Assembly: GCA_964591275.1 (NCBI GenBank)
Contig: CAZQAE010000086.1
Location: 1-19,431, forward strand
Direction: 5' to 3'
Origin: G963674685 sp964591275
Lineage (GTDB): Bacteria; Lernaellota; Lernaellaia; JACKCT01
Length of the DNA stretch: 19,431 nucleotides
The notes under the pieces were generated by a model. It was not told the origin of the DNA. It saw only the letters and a list, made by a program, of their open reading frames with translations, and made no database searches. The stretch's first letter is position 1. The number at the start of each line of letters is the position of its first letter. Both the position numbers and the translations under genes were made by a program. This document shows positions 8,268-14,253 of the stretch, one piece after another.

Positions 8268-8283
8268 AAGCACTCAAGTGCTT
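8268..8283. promoter_or_regulatory. Palindromic candidate operator between divergent operons
   Basis: AAGCACT-CA-AGTGCTT forms a perfect 7-bp inverted repeat with a two-base centre. The 8-bp palindrome CTTGCAAG (8263-8270) overlaps its left edge. It lies about 45 bases upstream of the 212-aa gene, close to the expected start of transcription of the candidate promoter at 8288-8316, so a bound repressor could block it. No dedicated repressor gene is recognised in the window. Confidence 0.4.
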
Positions 8284-8287
8284 ACAG

Positions 8288-8316
8288 AAGCTATCGAAGC
8301 GTCTTTATGGTGTCAA
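8288..8316 (-). promoter_or_regulatory. Candidate promoter for the minus-strand operon
   Basis: Reading the minus strand, a consensus -35 TTGACA (8316-8311) is followed by 17 bases and a weak -10 TAGCTT (8293-8288). Transcription would start near 8281, inside the palindrome at 8268-8283, giving a leader of about 55 bases. The -10 matches poorly, so this is a candidate only. A separate ECF-type promoter was looked for and not confidently found. Confidence 0.3.
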
Positions 8317-8430
8317 GTTTGCAAAATCCCGCTTCAAAAACGCATACGGCAATAAATTTCATTTTAAAAATATTTGGGAAATCTGATATTGGTGCTCGTT
8401 TAGAAAACTAGAAGCATAAAGGAGGACGAG

Positions 8431-8727
8431 ATGAAGAGTTCTGGCAAAGTGACGGTGGCGGCAGGATCGACAGGAGCAGTCGGGAGTGCGGCAACAATGA
8501 CGGGGATCACAGCGGGATTGTCTGGACCTGTTGCAAATCTCGGAGGGTACGCAACCGCTCAGATCGTTGCAAGCAGCATCGGAGTTGGGGGTGGTCCAGC
8601 GCTATCAGTTGGAATTGCAGCTATAGGCGGTCCAATCGTTGCGGGAGCGTTAGCGGCAACAGGAGTGGGCCTCCTCGCTGCTGGAGCAGGCTATGGCATC
8701 TTCAAACTTGTACAATCGTACTCATAA
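8431..8727 (+). CDS. Glycine-zipper membrane protein (98 aa)
   Basis: An almost entirely small-residue hydrophobic protein, rich in G, A and S, with many GxxxG and AxxxG spacings. Two likely membrane-inserting stretches lie at about 10-55 and 60-90 with a GGG turn between, ending in a short polar tail (KLVQSYS). No signal peptide cleavage site is obvious. AGGAGG lies five bases before the ATG, so expression may be strong. It is the first gene of the divergent operon, 14 bp before the next. Glycine-zipper hairpins can pack into membranes as oligomers or pores, as in some bacteriocins, holins and outer-membrane lipoproteins. Pore-forming peptide or structural membrane protein cannot be told apart here. 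Confidence 0.75.
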   Translation: MKSSGKVTVAAGSTGAVGSAATMTGITAGLSGPVANLGGYATAQIVASSIGVGGGPALSVGIAAIGGPIVAGALAATGVGLLAAGAGYGIFKLVQSYS

Positions 8728-8741
8728 TAAGGGAGGACAAA

Positions 8742-8972
8742 ATGGGTCAGCGAGATAATAATCGAATCACATTGCCAGAGGATTTGAAAAACACTTTAAT
8801 GGGAATCGTACGCGATAATAAAAATGCTGCGCTTGGCGCTGGTATTAGCGCAGCAGTCGGCGCAGCGTTTGGAGGGCCAATCGGTGCGGGGGTTGGGGGT
8901 GCAATCGGTGGATATATCGGGTCCTTGTTCAGTGGGGAAAATGAAGTTGAGGAAGGCGAAAGAACAAAATGA
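8742..8972 (+). CDS. Glycine-zipper protein with polar N-terminal head (76 aa)
   Basis: Residues 1-30 are polar and charged (IRDNK-like helix, ITLPEDLKNTLMGIV). Residues 31-62 are a compact glycine zipper (GAGISAAVGAAFGG, then GAGVGGAIGGYIG), and an acidic tail (ENEVEEGE) closes the protein. The zipper is long enough for a short membrane hairpin, and its GG.IGAGVGGAIGG pattern is typical of the glycine-zipper domain families. GGGAGG lies five bases before the ATG. The stop overlaps the next start as ATGA, so the two are probably translated together. No catalytic motif is present. Confidence 0.75.
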   Translation: MGQRDNNRITLPEDLKNTLMGIVRDNKNAALGAGISAAVGAAFGGPIGAGVGGAIGGYIGSLFSGENEVEEGERTK

Positions 8973-9307
8973 AACCAGAAGTATTAAGCAAAGCTTTTAA
9001 AGCTGGAGCGAAGGCGGCAACGGATATCTTTAAAAGCGGGAGAGTTACTCCAACCACAATTGCAGGCGGTGCAGAAGCGGTTATGGGAAAAGTTGCCAAA
9101 GCTGCATGTTACGGCGCAGGGGCTGGTGCAACCGCTGGTGCGACCGTTGGTGCAGGGACGGCAGTTGGCAGTGGCATAGTTGCCGGAGCGGGATCTATCG
9201 CAGGCACAACAATACTAACGGGCGCGGCCATTGGCTCTGGTGTCGGAGTCGCTATTCTCGGTGTTGGCTATGGAGGATATAGATTGATGAAATGGCTTTC
9301 AGAGTGA
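8969..9307 (+). CDS. Glycine-zipper protein with KSG-type N-terminal domain (112 aa)
   Basis: The N-terminal 45 residues form a soluble-looking helical domain (AFKAGAKAATDIFKSG, then VTPTTIAGGAEAV). Residues 46-108 are a long glycine/alanine zipper (GAGATAGATVGAG...GSGVGVAILGVGYGG) ending in a basic-aromatic tail (YRLMKWLSE). The N-terminal domain is clearly related to the whole of the 55-aa protein at 9606. The zipper resembles the 98-aa protein at 8431, including the terminal GYG-Y/F-K pattern. The start overlaps the previous stop by 4 bp. Likely a membrane protein whose head can bind the 55-aa paralogue; that pairing is inferred. Confidence 0.75.
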   Translation: MKPEVLSKAFKAGAKAATDIFKSGRVTPTTIAGGAEAVMGKVAKAACYGAGAGATAGATVGAGTAVGSGIVAGAGSIAGTTILTGAAIGSGVGVAILGVGYGGYRLMKWLSE

Positions 9308-9345
9308 ATTCAAATATCATCAAACACAAAAAGAAGGTGGGCATT

Positions 9346-9609
9346 ATGAATATCCAAAAATACGAATCAACTGATGTTCAAAAACTGGCCAAAGGCGGCC
9401 TGGTTTCCATTGGTTGCACTGGCGGCACTGTTGCGGGAGGAATGGGAGGAGGAGGAACCGGCGCGGCGATTGGAGCAATTTTTGGGCCTGTGGGAGCCGG
9501 GATTGGTTTCGCTATCGGTTTCACTGCTGGTTCAGTGGGCGGTGGAGTAGGCGGCGCGAAACTGACAAGCAAATTATGTAATAACCTTTTTGAGGAAGAT
9601 GAATCATGA
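9346..9609 (+). CDS. Glycine-zipper membrane protein (87 aa)
   Basis: The start is taken at ATG 9346 because AAGGTGG lies about five bases upstream. A longer reading from 9292 overlaps the previous gene and has no site. A short polar head (MNIQKYESTDVQKLAKGG) is followed by two zipper stretches (about 18-45 with GGMGGGGTGAA, and 46-72 with GAGIGFAIGF) and an acidic end (FEEDES). Two cysteines (C24 and C77) could link or anchor it. The 38-bp gap before it is the widest among the small genes. Its stop overlaps the 55-aa gene start (ATGA). Confidence 0.75.
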   Translation: MNIQKYESTDVQKLAKGGLVSIGCTGGTVAGGMGGGGTGAAIGAIFGPVGAGIGFAIGFTAGSVGGGVGGAKLTSKLCNNLFEEDES

Positions 9610-9773
9610 AATGGGAAACAATGAGGGACGCTTTTGAAGCAGGTGTTCGTGAATCGATTAACGTCTTCAAAAGCGGAGATGTTTCACCGGACAAATTGGC
9701 AAAAGCCGCAGAAAATGTGGCTGAAGAAGTAAGGCGGATCAATGATTCAAGTAATAACGACCATACGGACTGA
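9606..9773 (+). CDS. 55-aa soluble paralogue of the KSG-type N-terminal domain
   Basis: A short protein (MKWETMRDAFEAGVRESI..., ending NNDHTD). Aligned to the 112-aa protein at 8969 it shares AFxAG, then [IV]FKSGxV[ST]P, then AxxAExV at the same spacing, but it lacks the glycine zipper and ends in a polar tail. It is highly charged and predicts as helical with no membrane segment. A stand-alone copy of the head domain beside a membrane-attached copy suggests a cognate pair, such as an immunity or gating partner for the membrane peptide. This is inferred from homology within the operon. Start and stop are certain by frame, and coupling to the previous gene is through ATGA. Confidence 0.7.
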   Translation: MKWETMRDAFEAGVRESINVFKSGDVSPDKLAKAAENVAEEVRRINDSSNNDHTD

Positions 9774-9879
9774 ATTTACTGAGAACACACAAGCGAGAGG
9801 TGAGTTCCCAGACTCTGCTGATTTTATTGCTCGACTGGAAAAGATGATTTATTTGTTTGCAGAAAAACTGTTGGGGTGA
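9742..9879 (+). CDS. Possible 45-aa small protein
   Basis: An ATG at 9742 opens 45 codons (MIQVITTIRTEFTENTQARG..., ending KMIYLFAEKLLG). It overlaps the end of the 55-aa gene by 32 bp in another frame and stops seven bases before the phosphoesterase start. The translation is plausible: a polar first half and an amphipathic helix at the end. The upstream AGGCGG is an acceptable but weak ribosome site. It fills what would otherwise be the only gap of over 100 bp in this packed operon. No family is recognised, and it could be chance. Confidence 0.4.
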   Translation: MIQVITTIRTEFTENTQARGEFPDSADFIARLEKMIYLFAEKLLG

Positions 9880-9886
9880 AAATCCT

Positions 9887-10912
9887 ATGACCCTTCGCAT
9901 TGCCCACATTTCAGACCTTCATATTGCTTCCAACACCGCTAATTTGAAAAGCATCTTTTGGGACTTCGTACTGTTGGCGGGACCTCCGGCGGCGGCAATG
10001 CCCTTTTTGAAGCCATACTTGGAGGATCCCGAAAAGCAGGAAATTCTTTGGAAGACGTTATTTTACCATTCCGACGGAAAGAAGATCGATTATCGAAAAA
10101 TCGCGGCGATTACCGCCTTGGGCATTCCGACTGCGTTTTTTCTCGTGCGCCAGTTTCTGCGCCTCAAACAAATATTGTATTTACGAAAAGACACTGCAAG
10201 GGCCAGGGAATTGTTGCTTGCTGATCTCGCTGAGCAAAAGGTGGATTATGTGGTTATCACCGGAGATATCACCAATGTGGCGAGCAAAAAAGAGTTTGAA
10301 ATTGCCGAAAGCTTTGTAAGAAAACTTCACTCCTTTAGCGGCGTAACCATTGTTCCGGGCAACCATGATGTAAACATCCAGCGCATGACCGCCTTTGGCA
10401 AAAATGGCAAGCTTGATCGCTACCTTGAACATTTCGGCGATGGGCGGAAAAGGCACCAGTTTCCGTTCAAGCAAATCATCAGCGACATCTGCTTAATCGG
10501 CTTGGACTCGACCTGTTTCAATCCGTTTCTCAACTCACGCGGTGCAATTTCCGAAGGCCAGATAGACCGGCTGAACGATACGCTTCAGCGCTCCGAAGTT
10601 CGTAACGCATTCAAAATTCTCGTGATGCATCACCATCTCAAACCAGTACCACAGAGGAATAAATTAGTCGATCGATTTCTGGCTCTTTCAGATGTTGACA
10701 AATTGCTGTCTTTGGCGAAGGAAAACAATGTCAGTTTGATCCTTCATGGCCACGAACACCAGATGTATGAGTACAATGTAGGGGCTATTCAGCTGCATTG
10801 CGCCGGGGCAACGACTGAAATAGATTCAGCCATAGATGGAAATTTTACCTACAAAATCGTTGAGTTCAAAGACGGAATAATCCATGCACGCTCAAGAACG
10901 ATTGCTCACTGA
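9887..10912 (+). CDS. Calcineurin-like metallophosphoesterase with hydrophobic insert
   Basis: A 341-aa protein from ATG 9887, which has GGGGTG about eight bases upstream; an in-frame ATG at 9857 would add ten residues. All motifs of the two-metal phosphoesterase fold are present: DLH (10-12), GD (126-127), GNHD (158-161), HHH (248-250) and HGHEH (287-291). An extra segment of about 85 residues sits between the first two motifs (about 24-110). It carries two hydrophobic stretches, near 24-42 (FWDFVLLAGPPAAAMPFL) and 72-90 (IAAITALGIPTAFFLVRQF), separated by a polar loop. These could dip into or cross the membrane and place the active site at the membrane face. The substrate is unknown; phosphoesters, nucleotides or lipids are all possible. 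It follows the small glycine-zipper genes closely. Confidence 0.85.
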   Translation: MTLRIAHISDLHIASNTANLKSIFWDFVLLAGPPAAAMPFLKPYLEDPEKQEILWKTLFYHSDGKKIDYRKIAAITALGIPTAFFLVRQFLRLKQILYLRKDTARARELLLADLAEQKVDYVVITGDITNVASKKEFEIAESFVRKLHSFSGVTIVPGNHDVNIQRMTAFGKNGKLDRYLEHFGDGRKRHQFPFKQIISDICLIGLDSTCFNPFLNSRGAISEGQIDRLNDTLQRSEVRNAFKILVMHHHLKPVPQRNKLVDRFLALSDVDKLLSLAKENNVSLILHGHEHQMYEYNVGAIQLHCAGATTEIDSAIDGNFTYKIVEFKDGIIHARSRTIAH

Positions 10913-10930
10913 AGGAAGGGGAAACGGCAA

Positions 10931-11275
10931 ATGAGAACATTGGATAGGGAAGAATTGGGGCTACGGAAGTTCTGGAGGGAATATAAAAGAGCCATCAAGG
11001 CAAAAGAGTCCGTGCGCATAATAACTCATCGTGATGACATTAAAAGTTTACAGAAAGACATAAAATTACTCTTAGGAAAATCTGTCAAAGGCTACGGAAA
11101 AAATGCAGTAATTGGGTTGACACCCGAGGAGATATTTTTACTACTTGAAGTGTTGCAATGGCTCGTAATATTGGCTCTGATAGGATCTGTTATCTATTTA
11201 GCCTCAAAAAATTACAAATTCAAAGTGAAAAGGAATAAGGATGGTGAAATTGAAATCGAAGGTGAGCCTCGATAA
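10931..11275 (+). CDS. Small single-pass membrane protein (114 aa)
   Basis: Not recognised. The first 60 residues are very basic and helical (KFWREYKRAIKAKE, QKDIKLLLGKS). One membrane segment lies at about 66-91 (EEIFLLLEVLQWLVILALIGSVIYL without a break). A charged tail follows (KFKVKRNKDGEIEIEGE), probably a beta hairpin. The basic head suggests it lies on the cytoplasmic side. It is 18 bp downstream of the phosphoesterase with GGAAGGGG about ten bases before its ATG, and is the last gene of the operon. A bitopic anchor or partner for the phosphoesterase is possible. Confidence 0.65.
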   Translation: MRTLDREELGLRKFWREYKRAIKAKESVRIITHRDDIKSLQKDIKLLLGKSVKGYGKNAVIGLTPEEIFLLLEVLQWLVILALIGSVIYLASKNYKFKVKRNKDGEIEIEGEPR

Positions 11276-11320
11276 ACGGATAGCCACTTTTAGAATGTTG
11301 ATTCTTCTCACACTGCCCAC

Positions 11321-11368
11321 GCAACCGACGCGCTCGTGAATCGTTTTAGTAAGATCAGCCTTGGTCAT
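11321..11368 (-). pseudogene. Truncated 5' end of an HU/IHF-family gene
   Basis: From ATG 11368 the minus strand reads MTKADLTKTIHERVGC, which fits the first 16 residues of HU/IHF DNA-bending proteins (family pattern MTKADL...I.E..G). GGAGG lies four bases before the ATG, so the ribosome site is kept. Homology then stops abruptly: the reading continues VGSVRRINIL..., which no longer resembles the family, where KKEA-type residues should follow. An intact protein would have about 90-100 residues. It is a gene broken by a rearrangement next to the small-protein operon. Confidence 0.6.
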
Positions 11369-11390
11369 ACGACCTCCCTGCTGCATTTCA

Positions 11391-11411
11391 GAGTTTCGCC
11401 GCACGAAACTC
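11391..11411. other. Perfect 8-bp hairpin upstream of the HU/IHF fragment
   Basis: GAGTTTCG, a five-base loop, then CGAAACTC form a perfect stem. On the minus strand it lies about 23 bases before the start of the HU/IHF fragment, so it may be a leader hairpin of the former gene. No T-run follows on either strand, so it is not an ordinary terminator. Confidence 0.45.
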
Positions 11412-11488
11412 GTCGGTCATTTGACATCGGCGTGTTGTGAACCTGCCAACTACGGGCAATTTTTGCAAGATGAGTTTAATGATCGCGC

Positions 11489-11664
11489 AAGGAATTGAAA
11501 ACCGCCTGAGTTCGTCAAGCGCCAGGGTTTGACGGCGTGACCGAATAAAAGAACCTCGGCCTGATATCGCGCTGACCATCGCACACGCGGCGGCGAGTGA
11601 AAGTTGGCGCTCAAAAATATCGCACCTCGCGCGGGCGGACGGCTGGGGCGTTTCAATAATTCGT
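11489..11664 (+). repeat. 176-bp direct repeat, copy A
   Basis: This stretch aligns with 15927-16102 over an equal length of 176 bp in the same orientation. The first 36 bases (AAGGAATTGAAAACCGCC...) differ at one position. Further blocks match around GCGGCGGCG-GTGAAAGT-GGCG and GGGCGGACG, and at the end (ATAATTCGT). The middle is diverged. On the minus strand both copies can be read as a short peptide with RPP.R.A, .FH.PPR and WRLTNSGGF in register, so it may be an old coding remnant or a non-autonomous element. Confidence 0.75.
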
Positions 11665-11915
11665 AATGCGCGGCGGTGTGTGTGTGGCCGGTTAATTTAA
11701 CTACGAATAGGGCTTCGCTTGGCAGCGACCAAAGGGGTATCCCCTCTGGACTCCCCAAAAAGGGTAAAAGAGCAAAAGAGTCCAAGGGTAATCAGTCCCG
11801 GGAACAACGAAACCCTTGTCGAAGTGCCTGAATGCCGGGGGTAATCCGTTGAAGAGTTTACCAATGTGTGGTACCGAACTATATGTAAGGTGAATCCCAA
11901 GAAGGAAAATCTGAA

Positions 11916-13466
11916 ATGGAAATAATGCTAACGATCTTATTTGGAGTTGGTCTCTATGCAGCCATTTTTGCCGCCTCACGACTTCACGAGGAATTTACCT
12001 CGGAATATCCATTCATTTTCTTACCGCTTTTTTTTACGGGCTTAGGGCTGCTTCTCTTTGTTCCAATTAGTTTCGCTATTTCCCGATGGGATGTGTTGTT
12101 AGTAGGATTTTTTCTTAATTTGACCGTAAGTTTATTAGGTCATTTTGCCACTGTGGAAGAAATCAAAAAAGAAGCAGATAAGTGGTGGCGTTTTGGTCCG
12201 TTAAAACAAATAAAAAAAAGAAAAGGTTATGTAATTGATAAAAGCATTCAAAGAAATGCCGCAAGTACTCGCTTTGGTCTTACAATAATTGGAGTGAAAC
12301 ATTGGTGGAATCAATGGTTCGGTGAAGATGGCTGGACTGAAGAAGAACGCGAATCCTTTTTACGGCATGAATGTGGGCACACTGTATTTGCGATTCCGAT
12401 AATTTTCTTGGAAACACTGGTATTTTACCTGTTTTTTGAGAATTTAACTTGGACTTGGGCAGTGTTGTCATTGCCTTTTATTCTGTTCAGCGTATGGACT
12501 TTGGTTAATTGGCTGGATGAATTATTGGCAGATGCTTGGACAAGAGGAATATTCCCGGACTTTGTTACGTGCAATGAACATCCCTGGTGGTATAAAGCTT
12601 TTGGCGGTGTGGGCAAATTTTCTCATCCACCGTTTTGGATGCGGAAAATCGTAATGTATTTGACACGAGGATTTCTGAAACTAATTCATGCAATCCGATA
12701 CGCGCAAGGGAAATCTACCGACCTACCCAGTGATCAACATGAAACCAAGACGCATTCGCACGAAGATTCTTCGCGTTCCTTTCCCGAGAATAGGGACGAG
12801 ATGAGTGATGAACAACATACAATCATGAAAGCTCTGGACTGGGCTTATGACCAGGCTCTGGATACAAAGATTCCTGGTTTGGACAGCGCCCATAAACTCG
12901 CAAAGGAATATTTGAATAGAGATGGGACTTTGGAGCAGAAAGTCAATCAACTAATCCGCTGGCAGAATGCCAAATGCGCCACATCGGGTTTTATTACGGG
13001 ACTCGGAGGCGTTTTAACATTGCCAATAGCGATACCGGCTAATCTTTCCTCTGTGCTGTTCGTTCAGATTCGTATGATTGCAGCTATCGCTATTATGGGC
13101 GGGAATGATCCGCATGACGACCGAGTTCAGACGCTGGCTTATGTTTGCCTGCTAGGAAATTCCGGTAACGAAGTACTTAAACAAGCTGGGGTCAAGATCG
13201 GGACAAAAATGGCAACCAATGCCATCAAGAAGATATCCTTCGACATTATCAAGGAGATCAACAAAAAGGTCGGATTCCGGCTTCTGACCAAATTCGGCGA
13301 GAAGGGTGCCATCAATCTCGGGAAGGCCGTACCGCTGGTCGGCGGAGTCGTCGGTGGAACGCTCGATGCCCTGGCTACGGATGCCATCGGGAATGCGGCG
13401 CGGAGAATGTTTGTCGCGAAGAATGTTCGTGGCGAACTAATAGGCTGGATTCGTAAATACATTTGA
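11916..13466 (+). CDS. M48-like membrane metalloprotease fused to an EcsC domain
   Basis: A 516-aa two-part protein. The N-terminal part has hydrophobic segments at about 5-22, 32-55, 58-78, 156-175 and 177-198. It carries a zinc-protease set: HECGH (151-155), then DELLAD (201-206, third ligand E202) and SHPPFWMR (236-243). This order matches M48/HtpX-type peptidases. A charged linker (265-300) leads to a C-terminal EcsC-family domain (about 300-505): ALDWAYDQAL, then TSGFITGLGGVLTLPIAIPANL (from 356) and VPLVGGVVGG (472-481). EcsC domains occur in membrane-associated proteins; in Bacillus the Ecs system is tied to intramembrane proteolysis. A membrane protease with an EcsC targeting domain is the likely reading. 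ATG 11916 has AAGGA about ten bases upstream. It stands alone, after the repeat region, and ends at a terminator. Confidence 0.82.
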   Translation: MEIMLTILFGVGLYAAIFAASRLHEEFTSEYPFIFLPLFFTGLGLLLFVPISFAISRWDVLLVGFFLNLTVSLLGHFATVEEIKKEADKWWRFGPLKQIKKRKGYVIDKSIQRNAASTRFGLTIIGVKHWWNQWFGEDGWTEEERESFLRHECGHTVFAIPIIFLETLVFYLFFENLTWTWAVLSLPFILFSVWTLVNWLDELLADAWTRGIFPDFVTCNEHPWWYKAFGGVGKFSHPPFWMRKIVMYLTRGFLKLIHAIRYAQGKSTDLPSDQHETKTHSHEDSSRSFPENRDEMSDEQHTIMKALDWAYDQALDTKIPGLDSAHKLAKEYLNRDGTLEQKVNQLIRWQNAKCATSGFITGLGGVLTLPIAIPANLSSVLFVQIRMIAAIAIMGGNDPHDDRVQTLAYVCLLGNSGNEVLKQAGVKIGTKMATNAIKKISFDIIKEINKKVGFRLLTKFGEKGAINLGKAVPLVGGVVGGTLDALATDAIGNAARRMFVAKNVRGELIGWIRKYI

Positions 13467-13493
13467 ATCGAGGAATTACATTCGATTCTTTTT
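13465..13493 (+). terminator. Rho-independent terminator of the M48-EcsC gene
   Basis: GAATCGA (13465-13471) pairs with TCGATTC (13482-13488) across a ten-base loop, followed at once by TTTTT (13489-13493). The stem overlaps the TGA stop codon. A second, weaker pair (GAAACT/AGTTTC, 13508-13529, followed by a T-rich stretch) lies further on. The stem is short and modest in GC, but position and T-run fit. Confidence 0.6.
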
Positions 13494-13554
13494 ACCACTT
13501 CTTCTCTGAAACTCTCTATAAAAAGTTTCTTTTCAATCTGAAGTGAAATGCGCA

Positions 13555-14253
13555 CTACATTTCCGGTCTTTTCATTTCACGCAATTTTTTCACTTCAATT
13601 TCATCTTCAAAAACGACGGAAATTTCCTCTGCCTTACGATCACCGAGTTTCGTTATAAGTTCGGTGATCATCTCCCGGGGTTTTTCTTTGGCCTTTTCGA
13701 GAATCCCTCGTTTGATCGCCCGAAGTTTCCATCGGTTTTTTATCGTACTCAATTTATTTATATATCTCTGCTCGTTTCCCAAAGTCGCAAATAAAGTCCT
13801 GTCAACATCAGTGATCTTGGTTTTATCCACCTCCAAATTCACGTCCAGAATTTCGGGTTTGGGGAGGGAGATGTAGATTTTTTGATCCTCCTCGGAACTG
13901 TAAAAACGAATGAAATTCTTAGGCAGCTTTTCCAGGTTGATCCCTGCTTTGACATATCCACTCGTTTGAAAATCGATGGTTCTGATGCCGATAGGACCAA
14001 GCCATTTGACTTTGTTGATGGTTTTCTGGTCGTATGTCCCGGTGAACTCCATTTTCATTGTCGCCAGTTCGAGGATTTTTATTTCCTCCACGTGCTCGAC
14101 CAGTTGAAAAAGGCGAACTTCGTTCTTAATAAAGTAGTGTTTCAACAGAGCCGTAATCGAGGACATCGATGGGCTTGTCAGCACCATCGCGCCAAAGATG
14201 ACGATTTCTATGAGAAGCAAAGTAATAACCACGCCGCGTATTCTGCCCAGCAT
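13555..14253 (-). CDS. DUF4230-like membrane-anchored protein
   Basis: A 232-aa protein from ATG 14253, which has AAGGA about ten bases upstream; a TTG at 14274 would add seven residues but has no site. An N-terminal membrane anchor lies at about 7-27 (GVVITLLLIEIVIFGAMVLTS broken by one polar residue). It is followed by an extracytoplasmic part with the DUF4230 pattern: EIKILELATMKMEF, then GYVKAGINLEKL and IYISLPKPEIL. The C-terminal third is helical and basic. DUF4230 proteins are widespread, membrane-tethered and of unknown function. It faces the M48-EcsC gene tail to tail (88 bp between), so it is a separate unit, and may be an unrelated passenger or a partner of the membrane genes. Confidence 0.7.
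   Translation of the reverse strand: MLGRIRGVVITLLLIEIVIFGAMVLTSPSMSSITALLKHYFIKNEVRLFQLVEHVEEIKILELATMKMEFTGTYDQKTINKVKWLGPIGIRTIDFQTSGYVKAGINLEKLPKNFIRFYSSEEDQKIYISLPKPEILDVNLEVDKTKITDVDRTLFATLGNEQRYINKLSTIKNRWKLRAIKRGILEKAKEKPREMITELITKLGDRKAEEISVVFEDEIEVKKLREMKRPEM

Larger units (their letters stand above)
11276..11915. other. Repeat-rich intergenic region with no intact gene
   Basis: About 640 bp without a convincing gene. It holds the truncated HU/IHF start (11321-11368, minus), a strong hairpin (11391-11411), copy A of the 176-bp repeat (11489-11664) and a stretch rich in inverted repeats (about 11700-11860). In the last, CCAAAGGGG/CCCCTCTGG pairs around 11739-11760, and GGACTC/GAGTCC and AAGGGT/ACCCTT pair around 11750-11835. 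Long open frames exist on the minus strand but have unlikely protein composition. It looks like accumulated element debris, or a folded non-coding RNA. Confidence 0.55.

Noticed and set aside
8431..8972. Classical class II bacteriocin cluster
   Set aside because: The small proteins lack a double-glycine leader, and there is no peptidase-containing ABC transporter or histidine-kinase pheromone system in the operon.
9292..9345. Longer start of the 87-aa glycine-zipper protein at 9292
   Set aside because: It overlaps the preceding gene and has no ribosome site; the ATG at 9346 has AAGGTGG at good spacing.
11701..11979. Long minus-strand open frames over 11701-11979
   Set aside because: They overlap the start of the M48-EcsC gene, lack ribosome sites, and two frames are open over the same repeat-rich DNA, as expected by chance in structured sequence.
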